From assembly GCA_910577945.1 (NCBI GenBank), contig CAJTNI010000004.1, positions 1-64,000 on the forward strand: a DNA stretch of 64,000 bases. Direction: 5' to 3'. Numbering within the stretch: position 1 is the stretch's first letter; each line of letters begins with the position of its first letter. Position numbers and translations under genes: made by a program. Source of the DNA: an uncultured Christensenella sp. (GTDB lineage Bacteria; Bacillota; Clostridia; Christensenellales; Pumilibacteraceae). Under the pieces are notes generated by a model that had not been told where the DNA came from, did no database searches, and worked only from the letters and a program-made list of their open reading frames with translations. Of the stretch, positions 1 through 8,283 are shown in pieces.

Positions 1-374
1 ACGTTTTCCTTCGGGAAAAAACGCTCTATATCGTCGAAACGGTTAGCCGACAGCAACACGGACAATAGGTCCCAATCCGTTGACATCATAGTGAGCCGTT
101 CCAGCGTGGTAACGGTATACAGCGTATCGTCAAGATAACGCATGTCGTCTTCCTGTAACGCAAGCATTGCGCCGAGATACAGAAGATTATAGTCGTCGCC
201 GCCGAGCAGTCTGAGCCACATCTCGATTTGATATTCTTCGGATTTGTTGAAGAAACCGATATTGCGCCCGATTTGTTCGCGTTCAAAGCTGTCCATATCA
301 TAATAGTAATATGCTTTATCCGCAATATCATAATAAAGACTAACCAGCTTATCCTTTTGCGCTTTTGTCATCAT
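1..374 (-). CDS. Unrecognised protein, N-terminal part, cut by window edge
   Basis: An open frame runs from an ATG at 374 off the left edge, giving about 124 residues without a stop. The start has AAGGAG at 385-390, ten bases upstream; a second ATG follows directly. The visible part is acidic, aromatic-rich and looks soluble: it opens MMTKAQKDKLVSLYYDIADK and later has WLRLLGGDDYN and DWDLLSVLLSANRF. There is no signal peptide or membrane segment. I do not recognise the family. It could be a small immunity-like or DUF protein, but nothing in the sequence decides this. Confidence 0.7.
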   Translation of the reverse strand, partial: MMTKAQKDKLVSLYYDIADKAYYYYDMDSFEREQIGRNIGFFNKSEEYQIEMWLRLLGGDDYNLLYLGAMLALQEDDMRYLDDTLYTVTTLERLTMMSTDWDLLSVLLSANRFDDIERFFPKEN

Positions 375-771
375 GCTGTGGTTTCTCCTTTGTCACGCAT
401 ATAATTTCCGTATTAAAATACACCTGCTAAAATTAACGTTTTAGGTACGTCTCTTCCAAAATATATTCACGATAGATAGTATAATACAATTTTCTTAATA
501 TTGCAAGTACTTAATAAACAAGAATCCCATTGTATATCAAAATCAATACCACGTTTCGCAAACTACAAAACAGGATTTTTTTAAATATATTAGATAGCAG
601 GTTATTATCGTATATGACAAGTCGCGAATGCAAATCCCGTTTTTAATCAAAACAAATCAAAGTACGGCGGTTAAAACCAAAAACAAATACTGTCACAAAC
701 ACGCTATGTAAATAGCGCCCGAAAGCCTATGTTTTCAAGCGCTATTTGGTAGGTCGGCATTTTCGTCATCC

Positions 772-932
772 ACTGCGCACCGAATTTATTATCTATGCAC
801 ATATATTTTTAATGTTTTTACTACAACGTCCTTTAATCGTTATACCTGCGGTGCGCTTCTCATTTGCAAGTGTACCACCGAAACAGCCTCCGCTATGCGG
901 AGGCTGTTTCGGTGTCTTTGTTGGACAAAAAT
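772..932 (+). repeat. Direct repeat copy 1 flanking the phage-derived cassette
   Basis: Matches 3516-3674. The alignment starts at ACTGCGCACCGAA, includes an exact 39-nt block (829-867 and 3571-3609), then a palindrome around CCGCTATGCGG, and ends near TTGGACAAAAAT / TTGTACAAAAT. The two copies are in the same orientation and enclose only the four phage-type genes. Confidence 0.85.
877..913. repeat. Perfect 17-bp stem palindrome inside direct repeat 1
   Basis: ACCGAAACAGCCTCCGC, loop TAT, then the exact reverse complement. There is no U-tract on either side, so it does not look like a terminator. The copy at 3623-3651 keeps the stem with one mismatch. Confidence 0.85.
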
Positions 933-957
933 ACTGTCTACTAAAAATTTATGTCAA

Positions 958-1743
958 TCATACAACAATATATTTATCCGCATCAATTTCTTCGCTCCGA
1001 GTCAAATCCGCAACAAAAGGCTGCAAACTGCGTTTTATGTAAATTTGTTTATTTGCACCGCGCAACATACTCAAACATTCCATAGCAAAGCCACGCCAAT
1101 CAATTCCTTTATCCAATCCGCGATAATTATTTAGCTTGCCGATTTTATACAAGTCAACGCTATTGTCTTTAAGCGTTTGCTCAATCAGCTTAATACTTTC
1201 GTTAGGGTCGATTACAGGCTCGAAACTCGCAAATGTTTTTATACCTTCGTTATGTATAGATTTAAGGACATACATGCGTTCCGTAGGCGTCGCCGCACCG
1301 CTCTCCCACTCTTTGCTTTTTTGCTCGTCCAAAAATGTTAACGTTGCTCCAATCGCTATGCGACTGCCGAATTGCTTAAATAAATCCAAATCGCGCAAAC
1401 ACCTGTTACCGCCTTTTGTGAGAATGGCTATCGGTGCGCCGTAGCGCAAAAATAATTCGACAGAATTCCTTGCCGTTTGTCCGTTATCGATACTCTCGCA
1501 ATAAATATCGCCTATAAACGACAGCATTATTTGCTTGTCGAATTTTTTGCAGACAAGCTCTTTTTCGATATTTTTAAGAATATCCTTGCGTGGAGTGGGT
1601 GCAATAAAATACTCACTTTCTCTACGTTGCAAAGTATGCGGCGCGTAGCAATACTTACACCTATGCGTGCAAGACAAATATATGTTGCAAGCGTACGGAC
1701 TGTATTCTCGCGCCGCACCTTTTGGTTCATAAATAACCGACAT
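958..1743 (-). CDS. SPL-like radical SAM protein, phage-associated type
   Basis: A 261-residue protein with the radical SAM motif CTHRCKYC (Cys25, Cys29, Cys32), which in this superfamily holds the 4Fe-4S cluster that cleaves S-adenosylmethionine. The surrounding pattern (NIYLSCTHRCKYCYAP) resembles the spore-photoproduct-lyase-like group often found in phages and prophages; substrate unknown. It is last in a four-gene set with a methyltransferase, a ParB-like protein and a terminase small subunit. It has its own promoter: TTGACT at 1773-1778, 17-bp spacer, TATAAT at 1750-1755, then six bases to the ATG with no Shine-Dalgarno site, so it is probably translated from a leaderless mRNA. The codons are AT-richer than the operon further right, fitting acquisition by transfer. 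Family confidence is high, function low. Confidence 0.85.
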   Translation of the reverse strand: MSVIYEPKGAAREYSPYACNIYLSCTHRCKYCYAPHTLQRRESEYFIAPTPRKDILKNIEKELVCKKFDKQIMLSFIGDIYCESIDNGQTARNSVELFLRYGAPIAILTKGGNRCLRDLDLFKQFGSRIAIGATLTFLDEQKSKEWESGAATPTERMYVLKSIHNEGIKTFASFEPVIDPNESIKLIEQTLKDNSVDLYKIGKLNNYRGLDKGIDWRGFAMECLSMLRGANKQIYIKRSLQPFVADLTRSEEIDADKYIVV

Positions 1744-1749
1744 ATTTTA

Positions 1750-1778
1750 ATTATAACACATTATACCAATCGAGTCAA
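1750..1778 (-). promoter_or_regulatory. Promoter of the radical SAM gene (leaderless)
   Basis: -35 TTGACT (1773-1778), 17-bp spacer, -10 TATAAT (1750-1755). The ATG begins at 1743, so transcription should start at or within a base or two of the start codon. It overlaps the 3' end of the methyltransferase gene. Confidence 0.75.
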
Positions 1779-2327
1779 TCCGTTAACCGTAAAATAGCCG
1801 TAATGCTTTGTAAAGTTTCCTATGGATTCCATATAACTCACTTCTTTTACCCCGAAATCATATAACATCGCATAAAACAACTCAAACGCATATTCGGTAA
1901 TTAGATTATGACATTTATCATATATCTTTTTAAGATTAAACATATCAAGACATTGTCGACTTATACCGCTCAAACGATTGGATATGGCGGTATATATAAT
2001 TATCGTCCCGTCTTTCAACGTTTTATTGTTAAAGAGTTTATATATTACATCAAAAGGAACTCCGCAACTGTCACAGTCGATAATATTAAACGCGCTCAAA
2101 TCAAGCGAATCAATAAGCTTTTTGCAATCGGCAGTTATATTTTTTCCTTTTCCTTTTTGAATTTCAACCCCATAATACTTTTCCTTATCGAAATAACTCC
2201 ACAATATATTGTTCCCCGCATATAAATCCAATACACGAAGTTTATCTAATGATTCGACTGCTCTTTTTCTTAATGCAACCTTATTCACAATCGACGCATT
2301 ATCTGTTTTAATTAAGTGAAGACTCAA
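1761..2327 (-). CDS. SAM-dependent methyltransferase-like protein, phage type
   Basis: A 188-residue protein. VLDLYAGNNILWSYF near residues 32-46 fits the glycine-rich SAM-binding motif I, and YYGVEIQKGKG about 15 residues later fits the acidic motif II after the next strand. IDCDSCGVPFDVI may occupy the motif IV position, but no canonical DNA-methylase NPPY/DPPY is present, so the target is unknown. Its first 20 bases overlap the end of the upstream ParB-like gene, implying translational coupling. In phages, genes of this kind next to terminase and ParB-like genes are often DNA modification enzymes; that is inference here. Confidence 0.65.
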   Translation of the reverse strand: MSLHLIKTDNASIVNKVALRKRAVESLDKLRVLDLYAGNNILWSYFDKEKYYGVEIQKGKGKNITADCKKLIDSLDLSAFNIIDCDSCGVPFDVIYKLFNNKTLKDGTIIIYTAISNRLSGISRQCLDMFNLKKIYDKCHNLITEYAFELFYAMLYDFGVKEVSYMESIGNFTKHYGYFTVNGLTRLV

Positions 2328-2853
2328 CTTCCACCCCCTCTACTCTTTGTAAAGCATTGATAAGCTCTATCACTTTATCGTTGAGATTTACGTCCAATGA
2401 AATTAAGTAATGAACTTTATTGTAAGGCTTCAAAAACGATTTTTTAAGACTCGTTAGTTTTTCGTCAAACTGTTCGAGCTTGATACCGTAATCGCCGAAA
2501 TCAAATGCGCTTTGAAGTTCGCGTAATTCACGCATAAGCTTCATATCGTCAAAGCCCGTTTCGAGATTGAGCGAATTGTGTACTATAACATAAGCGCGCA
2601 TTTCATCTTTCGAAAGATAATCCAAGCGAACGCAAGGCAATTCGGACATTTTTAAGCGTTTTGCCGCTTCGATTCTTCCGTTGCCTTCCAATACAATATT
2701 ATTTTCGCCGTATATTCCAAGCGGGTCGTTAAATCCGAACTTTGCTATGGAATTTTCAATATGTTCGATTTGCTTTTCCGTATGTATTTTTGTATTTCTA
2801 TCATACGGAGTCAATTTGTCTATCGATATATATTCGATTTTTAGTTCTTCCAT
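2308..2853 (-). CDS. ParB N-terminal-like domain protein
   Basis: A 181-residue protein with a ParB/sulfiredoxin-type N-terminal domain. ISIDKLTPYDRNTKIHT opens the fold, followed by IVLEGNGRIEAAKRL, the position of the conserved G-x-x-R loop. The C-terminal half lacks the helix-turn-helix and dimer domain of chromosome-partitioning ParB, so this is the short phage-type version that commonly sits beside terminase or DNA methylase genes, sometimes with CTPase or nuclease activity. The ATG overlaps the terminase stop (TAATG) and has AAGGAG upstream. The exact role is not known. Confidence 0.85.
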   Translation of the reverse strand: MEELKIEYISIDKLTPYDRNTKIHTEKQIEHIENSIAKFGFNDPLGIYGENNIVLEGNGRIEAAKRLKMSELPCVRLDYLSKDEMRAYVIVHNSLNLETGFDDMKLMRELRELQSAFDFGDYGIKLEQFDEKLTSLKKSFLKPYNKVHYLISLDVNLNDKVIELINALQRVEGVEVESSLN

Positions 2854-3263
2854 TATTTTCTCCTTGCTTCGGGCGTCAGCCTTAAATCTTTTAAAAGTTT
2901 TTCAAGAAATTTATTGCACTCGGTCCAAGTTTTGTAATGCTCGTTTTCTTTTACCATAACTTTCGGTGTCATTCCGTCCGAGCAAATGCCGGTGACGATA
3001 CGTATATATCTTTCGGGATTTTTGTTGTACTCCTGCCAAGCTCTGTCACGCATTATTTTCGCTTGACAGTATTGCCGCACAAGCTCGATGTCCGCCGTCG
3101 TTTTTTTATAACGTGTACTCGATATAATAAGCGTCGTAATTTCTTCCCACACAACGCACTCTTCCTCGGTTAAGTTCGTCGGCGCTTGCAACAGCTTGTT
3201 ACTTTCTTCCAATTCCTCTTGATACGTTTTCGATGGTTTGATTCTTGTTTGTTCTGTTCCCAT
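2853..3263 (-). CDS. Phage terminase small subunit, P27 family-like
   Basis: A 136-residue protein. TNLTEEECVVWEEITTLI, then DIELVRQYCQAKIMRDRAWQ, and a C-terminal KTWTECNKFLEKLLKDLRLT match the layout of P27-type terminase small subunits, which recognise phage DNA and recruit the large subunit for packaging. The frame stays open upstream to 3524, but I chose the ATG at 3263 because TCCTCC (a GGAGGA ribosome site on this strand) lies just before it and the family begins there. No large terminase, portal or capsid gene follows, so packaging cannot work from this locus. The cassette is a remnant or a domesticated module. Confidence 0.8.
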   Translation of the reverse strand: MGTEQTRIKPSKTYQEELEESNKLLQAPTNLTEEECVVWEEITTLIISSTRYKKTTADIELVRQYCQAKIMRDRAWQEYNKNPERYIRIVTGICSDGMTPKVMVKENEHYKTWTECNKFLEKLLKDLRLTPEARRK

Positions 3264-3286
3264 GTTTTCCTCCTTTTTCGGGCAAC

Positions 3287-3316
3287 AAAAAACGGAAGCC
3301 GTTAAGATTCCGTTTC
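3287..3316 (-). terminator. Hairpin-plus-U-tract in the terminase leader
   Basis: On the minus strand AACGGAA, a ten-base loop, TTCCGTT and then T residues, placed between a -10-like TATAAT (3346-3351, preceded by TG) and the terminase ribosome site. It would act as an attenuator, or could be the terminator of a lost upstream gene. Confidence 0.55.
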
Positions 3317-3453
3317 GATAAGGGCACAATGTTTCCCTCACTTTTATTATAACACACCTTGTCAAGTCCATGAAATCATAACTACTATTCTTTCGACTTT
3401 CAATATATAAGCCGACAATATCCGTTATCGGAAAATGCCGACTTTTTCGTTGA

Positions 3454-3469
3454 TACACCCGACAAGATT
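3454..3469 (-). other. Fragment identical to the 3' end of tRNA-Arg
   Basis: TACACCCGACAAGATT is identical to the last acceptor/T-arm bases of the intact tRNA-Arg at 21596-21672, in the same orientation. The rest of the tRNA is absent. This is the pattern left when an element integrates into a tRNA gene, so it may be an old attachment-site half beside the phage genes. Confidence 0.45.
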
Positions 3470-3515
3470 GCCCGGATTCGCGGCGGGCTTTGGGCTTTGC
3501 CCAAGCGCCTAGCGA

Positions 3516-3674
3516 ACTGCGCACCGAACGTACTATCTATTTATTTGTATTTACTGTTTTTTCTATGGTATCCTTTAATCGTTATACCTGCGGTGCGCTT
3601 CTCATTTGCGAATGTACCATAAAAACAGCCCCCGCTATGCGGAGGCTGTTTCGGTGTGTGTGTTGTACAAAATA
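3516..3674 (+). repeat. Direct repeat copy 2 flanking the phage-derived cassette
   Basis: Second copy of 772-932, same orientation, about 2.74 kb away. The palindromic centre (3623-3651) has one mismatch relative to the perfect stem of copy 1. Confidence 0.85.
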
Positions 3675-3884
3675 ACACTTTTCGGCGGTATTTTAGTATG
3701 TCAGTTGTACAAAATAACACTTTTCCAAAAGATGCGCTTTATGCAAAGCTTTTGCGCTATCGGGTTGGGCAGTATACTCTTACCCGACCCGTTGCTTCCT
3801 TACAGTACGGTGAGCGGCTCGATGTAAGATATTGTACCGCAACCGCTATACCAAAAACGGAACTTTATTTTAAATAGTAAAATC

Positions 3885-3912
3885 AATCCGCTTGGGCTAC
3901 TACGGATTATTC
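3885..3912 (-). terminator. Weak terminator candidate at the end of the 11-gene operon
   Basis: On the minus strand AATCCG, a 12-base loop and CGGATT are followed by GATTTT, just after the stop codon of the last gene. The stem is short. Confidence 0.4.
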
Positions 3913-3919
3913 TTACTTG

Positions 3920-4624
3920 CTACTCTATGTCGTTTAGGCGAAAAGTCACGCCGGTAATGCACTTTAGCGTTTCGGATTTACCATTTACCGTGAGGGTGCG
4001 CGTTTCGGTCGTCGTTTCAAGCGCGTCGGCAAAGCATATATCGTTATACGGCTTCATGGTGGCTGTAACAAACTCGTAGCCTTCCTTGTACGCACTGACT
4101 ATGCTGTCCTTATGAACAGGCTCCAAATCAAAGTTGCCGTTGGTGTCGAACGACCACACTGTGTTGCCGTCGATCCTAAGCTCCGCGCCGGTCGCAACCG
4201 TTTCGCCATCAGACTGCAGCACCACCTTGCCCGACAAGAAGTAGAAATCACTTATTTGCTTTCCGTCATCGAGCTTGATGATAACTACACGCATTTGACC
4301 GTCGTACTTCACATATCTGAAGCTGTCCGAAGCAAGCCCAAGCTTTGCGGTATTGTCCTCGTCCGACCCAATGGGAATGGATATCTCGAACATACCCTGC
4401 GCGTCCGACGTACCCACGACCTCGCCGTCGTAGTATATTTGCTCTTGCAGCGGAACGTACGACGCCGTTCTCACCACGCCGCTAACAGTGACGTAATGCT
4501 TGAAATTATCACCGCCGTTGTTGCCGTCGTTGCCGTCGTTGCAAGCGACGCACAGCATGCAGCATACGACTGCCGTAACGAGCGTCAAAATTACGCTTGC
4601 GATTTTAGTCCTGATTGAAGTCAT
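3920..4624 (-). CDS. Predicted lipoprotein, last gene of the 11-gene operon
   Basis: A 234-residue protein with a lipoprotein signal: a basic start, a hydrophobic stretch at about 8-25, then CMLCVACNDG, so Cys28 is the likely lipidated residue. A Gly/Asn/Asp linker follows and then about 190 residues of beta-rich sequence with two carboxypeptidase-regulatory-like segments (VSGVVRTASYVPLQEQIYYDGEVVGTS and LSGKVVLQSDGETVATGAELRI are of this type). It should sit on the outer face of the membrane. Its start overlaps the 3' end of the previous gene by 20 bases and has a GGTGG ribosome site. I do not recognise a specific family. Confidence 0.75.
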   Translation of the reverse strand: MTSIRTKIASVILTLVTAVVCCMLCVACNDGNDGNNGGDNFKHYVTVSGVVRTASYVPLQEQIYYDGEVVGTSDAQGMFEISIPIGSDEDNTAKLGLASDSFRYVKYDGQMRVVIIKLDDGKQISDFYFLSGKVVLQSDGETVATGAELRIDGNTVWSFDTNGNFDLEPVHKDSIVSAYKEGYEFVTATMKPYNDICFADALETTTETRTLTVNGKSETLKCITGVTFRLNDIE

Positions 4625-7304
4625 AATAATCTATTACCACCTTTGCAATGTATTTTAATCCACTCGGCACACTCGTAAAGCCGTTGTGTGAGATTTTTAG
4701 ATATTTCAGTTTGGAATGGGTGCTTTGCTTAATGGCATCGGTTATTTGCGAGGAACTCGCGCCGATGCCGTAGATTTGCAGCCATTCGAGATGAGTACAC
4801 TTTTTCACGATAGAGAGAATTCCCGACGTGTTGGTGCTTATGCCGCCGAGATTGAGCCGCACCAGATTGGAGCAGAAGCTCGCGTTGTCTATAAGCGACA
4901 TTTGCGTACTGTTACCCAGCACGCTGTTACCGCCGAGGTACAGCTCGCGCAGGTTTTTCAGCGTTTGCAAACCGTCGATACTTGTGATAGCGTTGTTCGC
5001 CACGTCGAGCGAGAGCAGGTTTGGCGTATTCTTCGTGAACGCGAGGTCTTTGATCTTGTTGCTGTCGCTTGGAGTGTCTGACGGCATGTATATGATTTTA
5101 ACGGTATCGTTCGTTTGCGTACACGTTACGCTTGTAATCGCATTACCAGAAAGCATGAGCCTCGTTGCATGAACGGAATTGAGATTGAGCGACGTTAGAC
5201 GGTTGTTGGTAAGGTCAAGCGTTTCTATAACGCTGCCGAGAACCACGAAGCCGGTAAGCCGGTTGTCGCTCAAATCGAGCATGGTTATTTTCTCAAAGCC
5301 CGAAAAAATCGCCGACGTGAGTGACAATTTGTAAGCGTCGACCGTGCCGACGGTGACATTGGACTGTGCGCTCGCGCTAACGCCGCTACTTTTCGGTTCG
5401 ATAGTCAATTTCGTGATGGTTAGCTTTTCGCTTGCGTCAAGTATCTTCGTAAAGTCTATCTCGCCGCCGCGTACGTGCAGCGCGCGCATAACAACACCTG
5501 CGAACGCGCCCTTGCCGAACGTGATATTGCCGTTCATGGTGAAATCGACTAACCCGCTGTTCGCGAACGCTTGGTCGTATATCCCGACTATTCTACTCGG
5601 AATTACTATACTTCCGCCCGTCGCGCCGCAGTCCTTGAACGCGCCGCAGCTCACGGTCGTGACCTTAGCGGGGAAATCATTTTCGGCAACGGCAATTTCC
5701 TTAGAGCCGTTATACTTAACAATCGTTTTGCCGACGACCAAGAATTCGTTTACCTCGGTGAATGCGTTCCGCCATATAGTGCCGGCAAACGCGTCGTTAC
5801 CGACGTACGTCACGTTTTCGGCGCCAAGCACTTCCTCGAACTTGTTGCACCGGTTGAACGCGCCGTCCGCAATGTACTCAATCGTCGACGGGACAAGCAC
5901 CCGCGTGATTTCCGCATTATCGGAAAACGCATCCGTGCCTATTCCATAAATGTTCTCGCCGTCATAGCTGTCGGGGAGATACAAGCACGTCTTGTCCAAA
6001 ACGTCGGTGCAGTTTTTCCACGCGTCGGTAAGCCCGACGATATACTGCTTTCCACCGATCGTTTCGTAACTGAACCATTCCGTAGGAGTGTCCATCCACA
6101 CTGCATACAAGTGAATACCGGGTGCGGCAAGCTTTCTGACCGCGTCGTTGGTGTACGAATTATCTTCGCTGTCTTTCCATCCGGAAACGACCCTACCCGT
6201 TTTGCCGTAAACCGGCAGCTGTGCTTTTGCCGACACCTTTATATACGACAGCGCGGGGCAATCCTCGGAAACCTCGTCGTTGTGCAGGACTACGTACGCA
6301 TCCCCCTCTTCGTACTCGCCGTCGTAAGGAAAAAGTCGATTGACGTAAGCCGACCACGCCTCGGAATAGACGTACTCGCTCAACAAATTAGACTTGAAGC
6401 AGTAATCATATTCGGATGATTTATTTACGCAGTTCACCACTACGCCCGACGTGAATACTATCGTTTGCAACGACGAAAATTCTTTCAGTTCGGCAAGGTC
6501 CATTTGCGTCGCGCTCACTGCGACAGTGCGCATAGCGCGTATTTCGGTGGGCGACAGCAGCGTTTCGCCTGCAAACCGCAAGATATCGTTACCCAGTCCG
6601 ACGTTCGGCATATTGATAGTAAAATCGATAGCCGCGAAAAAAAGCGACGCGTTATGCTCGTCGGTAAGCTTGAACCGCAGCCGTCCCGAGCCTAAGCCGA
6701 TAGCGGTCAACTCCACCTCTTTTTTGTTATAAGCGTAATCGAACGCCGTCTTTTGCGTTCCGCTCGCGTCCTCCGCGGAAAGCGAAACGTAATCCTCGAC
6801 CTCGAAGCTTCCGCCGGAAGTTACTACCTCCAATACGACATTCTCGCCTGACGTAAGCTGTAGCGTTTGACTGCCGGTGTATGCCGTGCGTTTGTTCTCG
6901 GAATCGCGAATGACGAGTCCCATTACCGCGCCCAAGCCTTCCACCACGTTGACCTTGACGGTCGCCGACGCGGCAGTGTTCGTATCGGTAACCGTTACGT
7001 AAACGCTGTGCGCAGGCACCGACACTACCGATATTACGCCGTCGTTCGACACGCGCACGGCGTTAGCCGACGACGCGTACTCGAAGTTCGCCTCAACAGT
7101 TTTTCCGTTCGCGTCTATAAGGATAGGCGACACAATATACCGATCGTTCACGTAAACGTCTATCTCGTCCGGAACGATTATACTGTATTCGGCGGGTTCG
7201 TGGACCTTGTATTTAATTAGGAGATATACACCAAGCGCAATGCACGCGGCTAAAATGCCGGTCAGTACGCAAGATAATATCGTTATCGTCTTATTATTCC
7301 GCAT
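4605..7304 (-). CDS. Membrane-anchored BspA-like leucine-rich-repeat surface protein
   Basis: An 899-residue protein. A single N-terminal membrane segment (about 8-30) anchors a long extracellular part. After it come Ig-like (Big2-type) sequence at about 35-125, a second beta-rich region, a short Listeria/Bacteroides-type repeat (GKTGRVVSGWKDSEDNSYTN), BspA-type LRR_5 repeats at about 450-620 (IGTDAFSDNAEITRVLVPST is typical), and then classical LRRs with LDLSDNRLTGF and LDVANNAITSIDGLQTLKNL. Such proteins usually bind other proteins or host surfaces. It has no sortase motif. It lies four bases after the previous gene's stop, so it is co-transcribed with the cytoplasmic GTPase/AAA+ genes, suggesting the operon works at the envelope. 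Confidence 0.85.
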   Translation of the reverse strand: MRNNKTITILSCVLTGILAACIALGVYLLIKYKVHEPAEYSIIVPDEIDVYVNDRYIVSPILIDANGKTVEANFEYASSANAVRVSNDGVISVVSVPAHSVYVTVTDTNTAASATVKVNVVEGLGAVMGLVIRDSENKRTAYTGSQTLQLTSGENVVLEVVTSGGSFEVEDYVSLSAEDASGTQKTAFDYAYNKKEVELTAIGLGSGRLRFKLTDEHNASLFFAAIDFTINMPNVGLGNDILRFAGETLLSPTEIRAMRTVAVSATQMDLAELKEFSSLQTIVFTSGVVVNCVNKSSEYDYCFKSNLLSEYVYSEAWSAYVNRLFPYDGEYEEGDAYVVLHNDEVSEDCPALSYIKVSAKAQLPVYGKTGRVVSGWKDSEDNSYTNDAVRKLAAPGIHLYAVWMDTPTEWFSYETIGGKQYIVGLTDAWKNCTDVLDKTCLYLPDSYDGENIYGIGTDAFSDNAEITRVLVPSTIEYIADGAFNRCNKFEEVLGAENVTYVGNDAFAGTIWRNAFTEVNEFLVVGKTIVKYNGSKEIAVAENDFPAKVTTVSCGAFKDCGATGGSIVIPSRIVGIYDQAFANSGLVDFTMNGNITFGKGAFAGVVMRALHVRGGEIDFTKILDASEKLTITKLTIEPKSSGVSASAQSNVTVGTVDAYKLSLTSAIFSGFEKITMLDLSDNRLTGFVVLGSVIETLDLTNNRLTSLNLNSVHATRLMLSGNAITSVTCTQTNDTVKIIYMPSDTPSDSNKIKDLAFTKNTPNLLSLDVANNAITSIDGLQTLKNLRELYLGGNSVLGNSTQMSLIDNASFCSNLVRLNLGGISTNTSGILSIVKKCTHLEWLQIYGIGASSSQITDAIKQSTHSKLKYLKISHNGFTSVPSGLKYIAKVVIDYYDFNQD

Positions 7305-7308
7305 AGTT

Positions 7309-8268
7309 CTATCCTTCTATCAAATTCAAATCGCCCTCGACGAGATCCCATATACGGTTATCGAACCCCAAGTCGTTAAATATTACGGCGCCGGTAAACA
7401 GCGCGGCGTTTGACGAATATACCGATATTTCTTCGTTGTTCTTGTCGCAGGTATAAACGCCGTGCGTAAGCACCGCCGCAGAATTGCTCGTTAGCGCCGA
7501 AGTCAGCGTGAACGCACACACCGCCGCAATGCTGCAGTTCGCATACTTTTCGGACAGTAAAATCTGCTCCTCATCGACGCAGCCGAGTCCGATATACGTA
7601 GGCACCGCAACCGAACTCAAAAGCGTTCCGTAATTGTACGCGCACACCGTGCCGAACGCAATCGTGTTATACACCTCGTCGACGATATTGCAATCGAACG
7701 CGCACGACACCACTACGTTGGCAATCGTACCGCAATTAACCGCGACGCACGGCGAGTACACGCCGTCGTTACCGCGCATTTTAAGCTTTTCAAACTCAAT
7801 CTTGCAATCGCGAATAACGCCGTAGTTTATATTGGCAAGCCCGGCGTAAACGTCGGAGGCGGCAGTCACGCTGCCGAACGCGAACCGCGTATTCTTAACG
7901 ACGCCGCCCTCGCCTATGCAACCGAACAGCGAATACCCATCGTTTGCGTCGGGTTCGTAGTCGAGATAAACGGTATAACCGTTCCCGTCGAACTCGCCGA
8001 CGAATGGGTCGTCACCTTTGCCGAAGCAAAACTCACTGTCGGCGATACGAATATCGCCTAACAGCACGAACTTATCGTTGCCGACCGAATCCTTCTTTTT
8101 GAGTATTTGTTCGGCGTTAGTAATTTCCAAAATTTCCGGTTTATCCTTCAAGTAATACGAGCTTTCGAACTCGCGCTTTATAAAGCCGAGCGCAAACGTT
8201 ATAACGCACAGCACGACGGTTATTATCGCACTGTTCCTGAATATTGCGCCTCTGTTTTGTTTTGCCAT
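7309..8268 (-). CDS. Membrane-anchored beta-helix-like protein (GLUG-like repeats)
   Basis: A 319-residue protein with one N-terminal membrane segment (about 11-29) and an extracellular domain. The body has irregular repeats resembling the GLUG/beta-helix type found in surface proteins: FVGEFDGNGYTVYLDYE, YSLFGCIGEGGVVKNTRFAF, YAGLANINYGVIRDCKIEF, VAVNCGTIANVVVSCAF. That suggests a right-handed beta-helix binding surface. A strong GGAGG site precedes the ATG. The gene lies 15 bases after the GAP-like gene. No enzymatic motif is visible. The exact family is uncertain, but a surface-exposed structural or binding role is likely. Confidence 0.75.
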   Translation of the reverse strand: MAKQNRGAIFRNSAIITVVLCVITFALGFIKREFESSYYLKDKPEILEITNAEQILKKKDSVGNDKFVLLGDIRIADSEFCFGKGDDPFVGEFDGNGYTVYLDYEPDANDGYSLFGCIGEGGVVKNTRFAFGSVTAASDVYAGLANINYGVIRDCKIEFEKLKMRGNDGVYSPCVAVNCGTIANVVVSCAFDCNIVDEVYNTIAFGTVCAYNYGTLLSSVAVPTYIGLGCVDEEQILLSEKYANCSIAAVCAFTLTSALTSNSAAVLTHGVYTCDKNNEEISVYSSNAALFTGAVIFNDLGFDNRIWDLVEGDLNLIEG

Positions 8269-8283
8269 GTTTGCCTCCGAAAT

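Larger units (their letters stand above)
375..957. other. AT-rich gene-free stretch
   Basis: No convincing coding frame. The left half (about 400-720) is AT-rich with no clear structure. The right half holds the first copy of a ~160-bp direct repeat (772-932) with a perfect 17-bp stem hairpin (877-913). Confidence 0.6.
3264..3919. other. Gene-free stretch with tRNA fragment and direct repeat 2
   Basis: No coding frame I trust. It contains the terminase leader, a 16-nt match to the tRNA-Arg 3' end (3454-3469), direct repeat copy 2 (3516-3674), two copies of TTGTACAAAATAACACTTTT (about 3662-3681 and 3704-3723), and the end of the 11-gene operon's transcript. Confidence 0.6.

Noticed and set aside
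958-3263. Intact prophage
   Set aside because: No large terminase, portal, capsid, tail, lysis or integrase genes are present, so only a module or remnant is supported.
3264-3524. Upstream extension of the terminase small subunit to 3524
   Set aside because: It crosses a terminator hairpin, a tRNA fragment and a non-coding spacer; the GGAGGA site fits the ATG at 3263.
772-3674. Integron cassette array with attC sites
   Set aside because: The palindrome and a GTTGGAC string recall attC, but no matching RYYYAAC partner, integrase or multiple cassettes exist.
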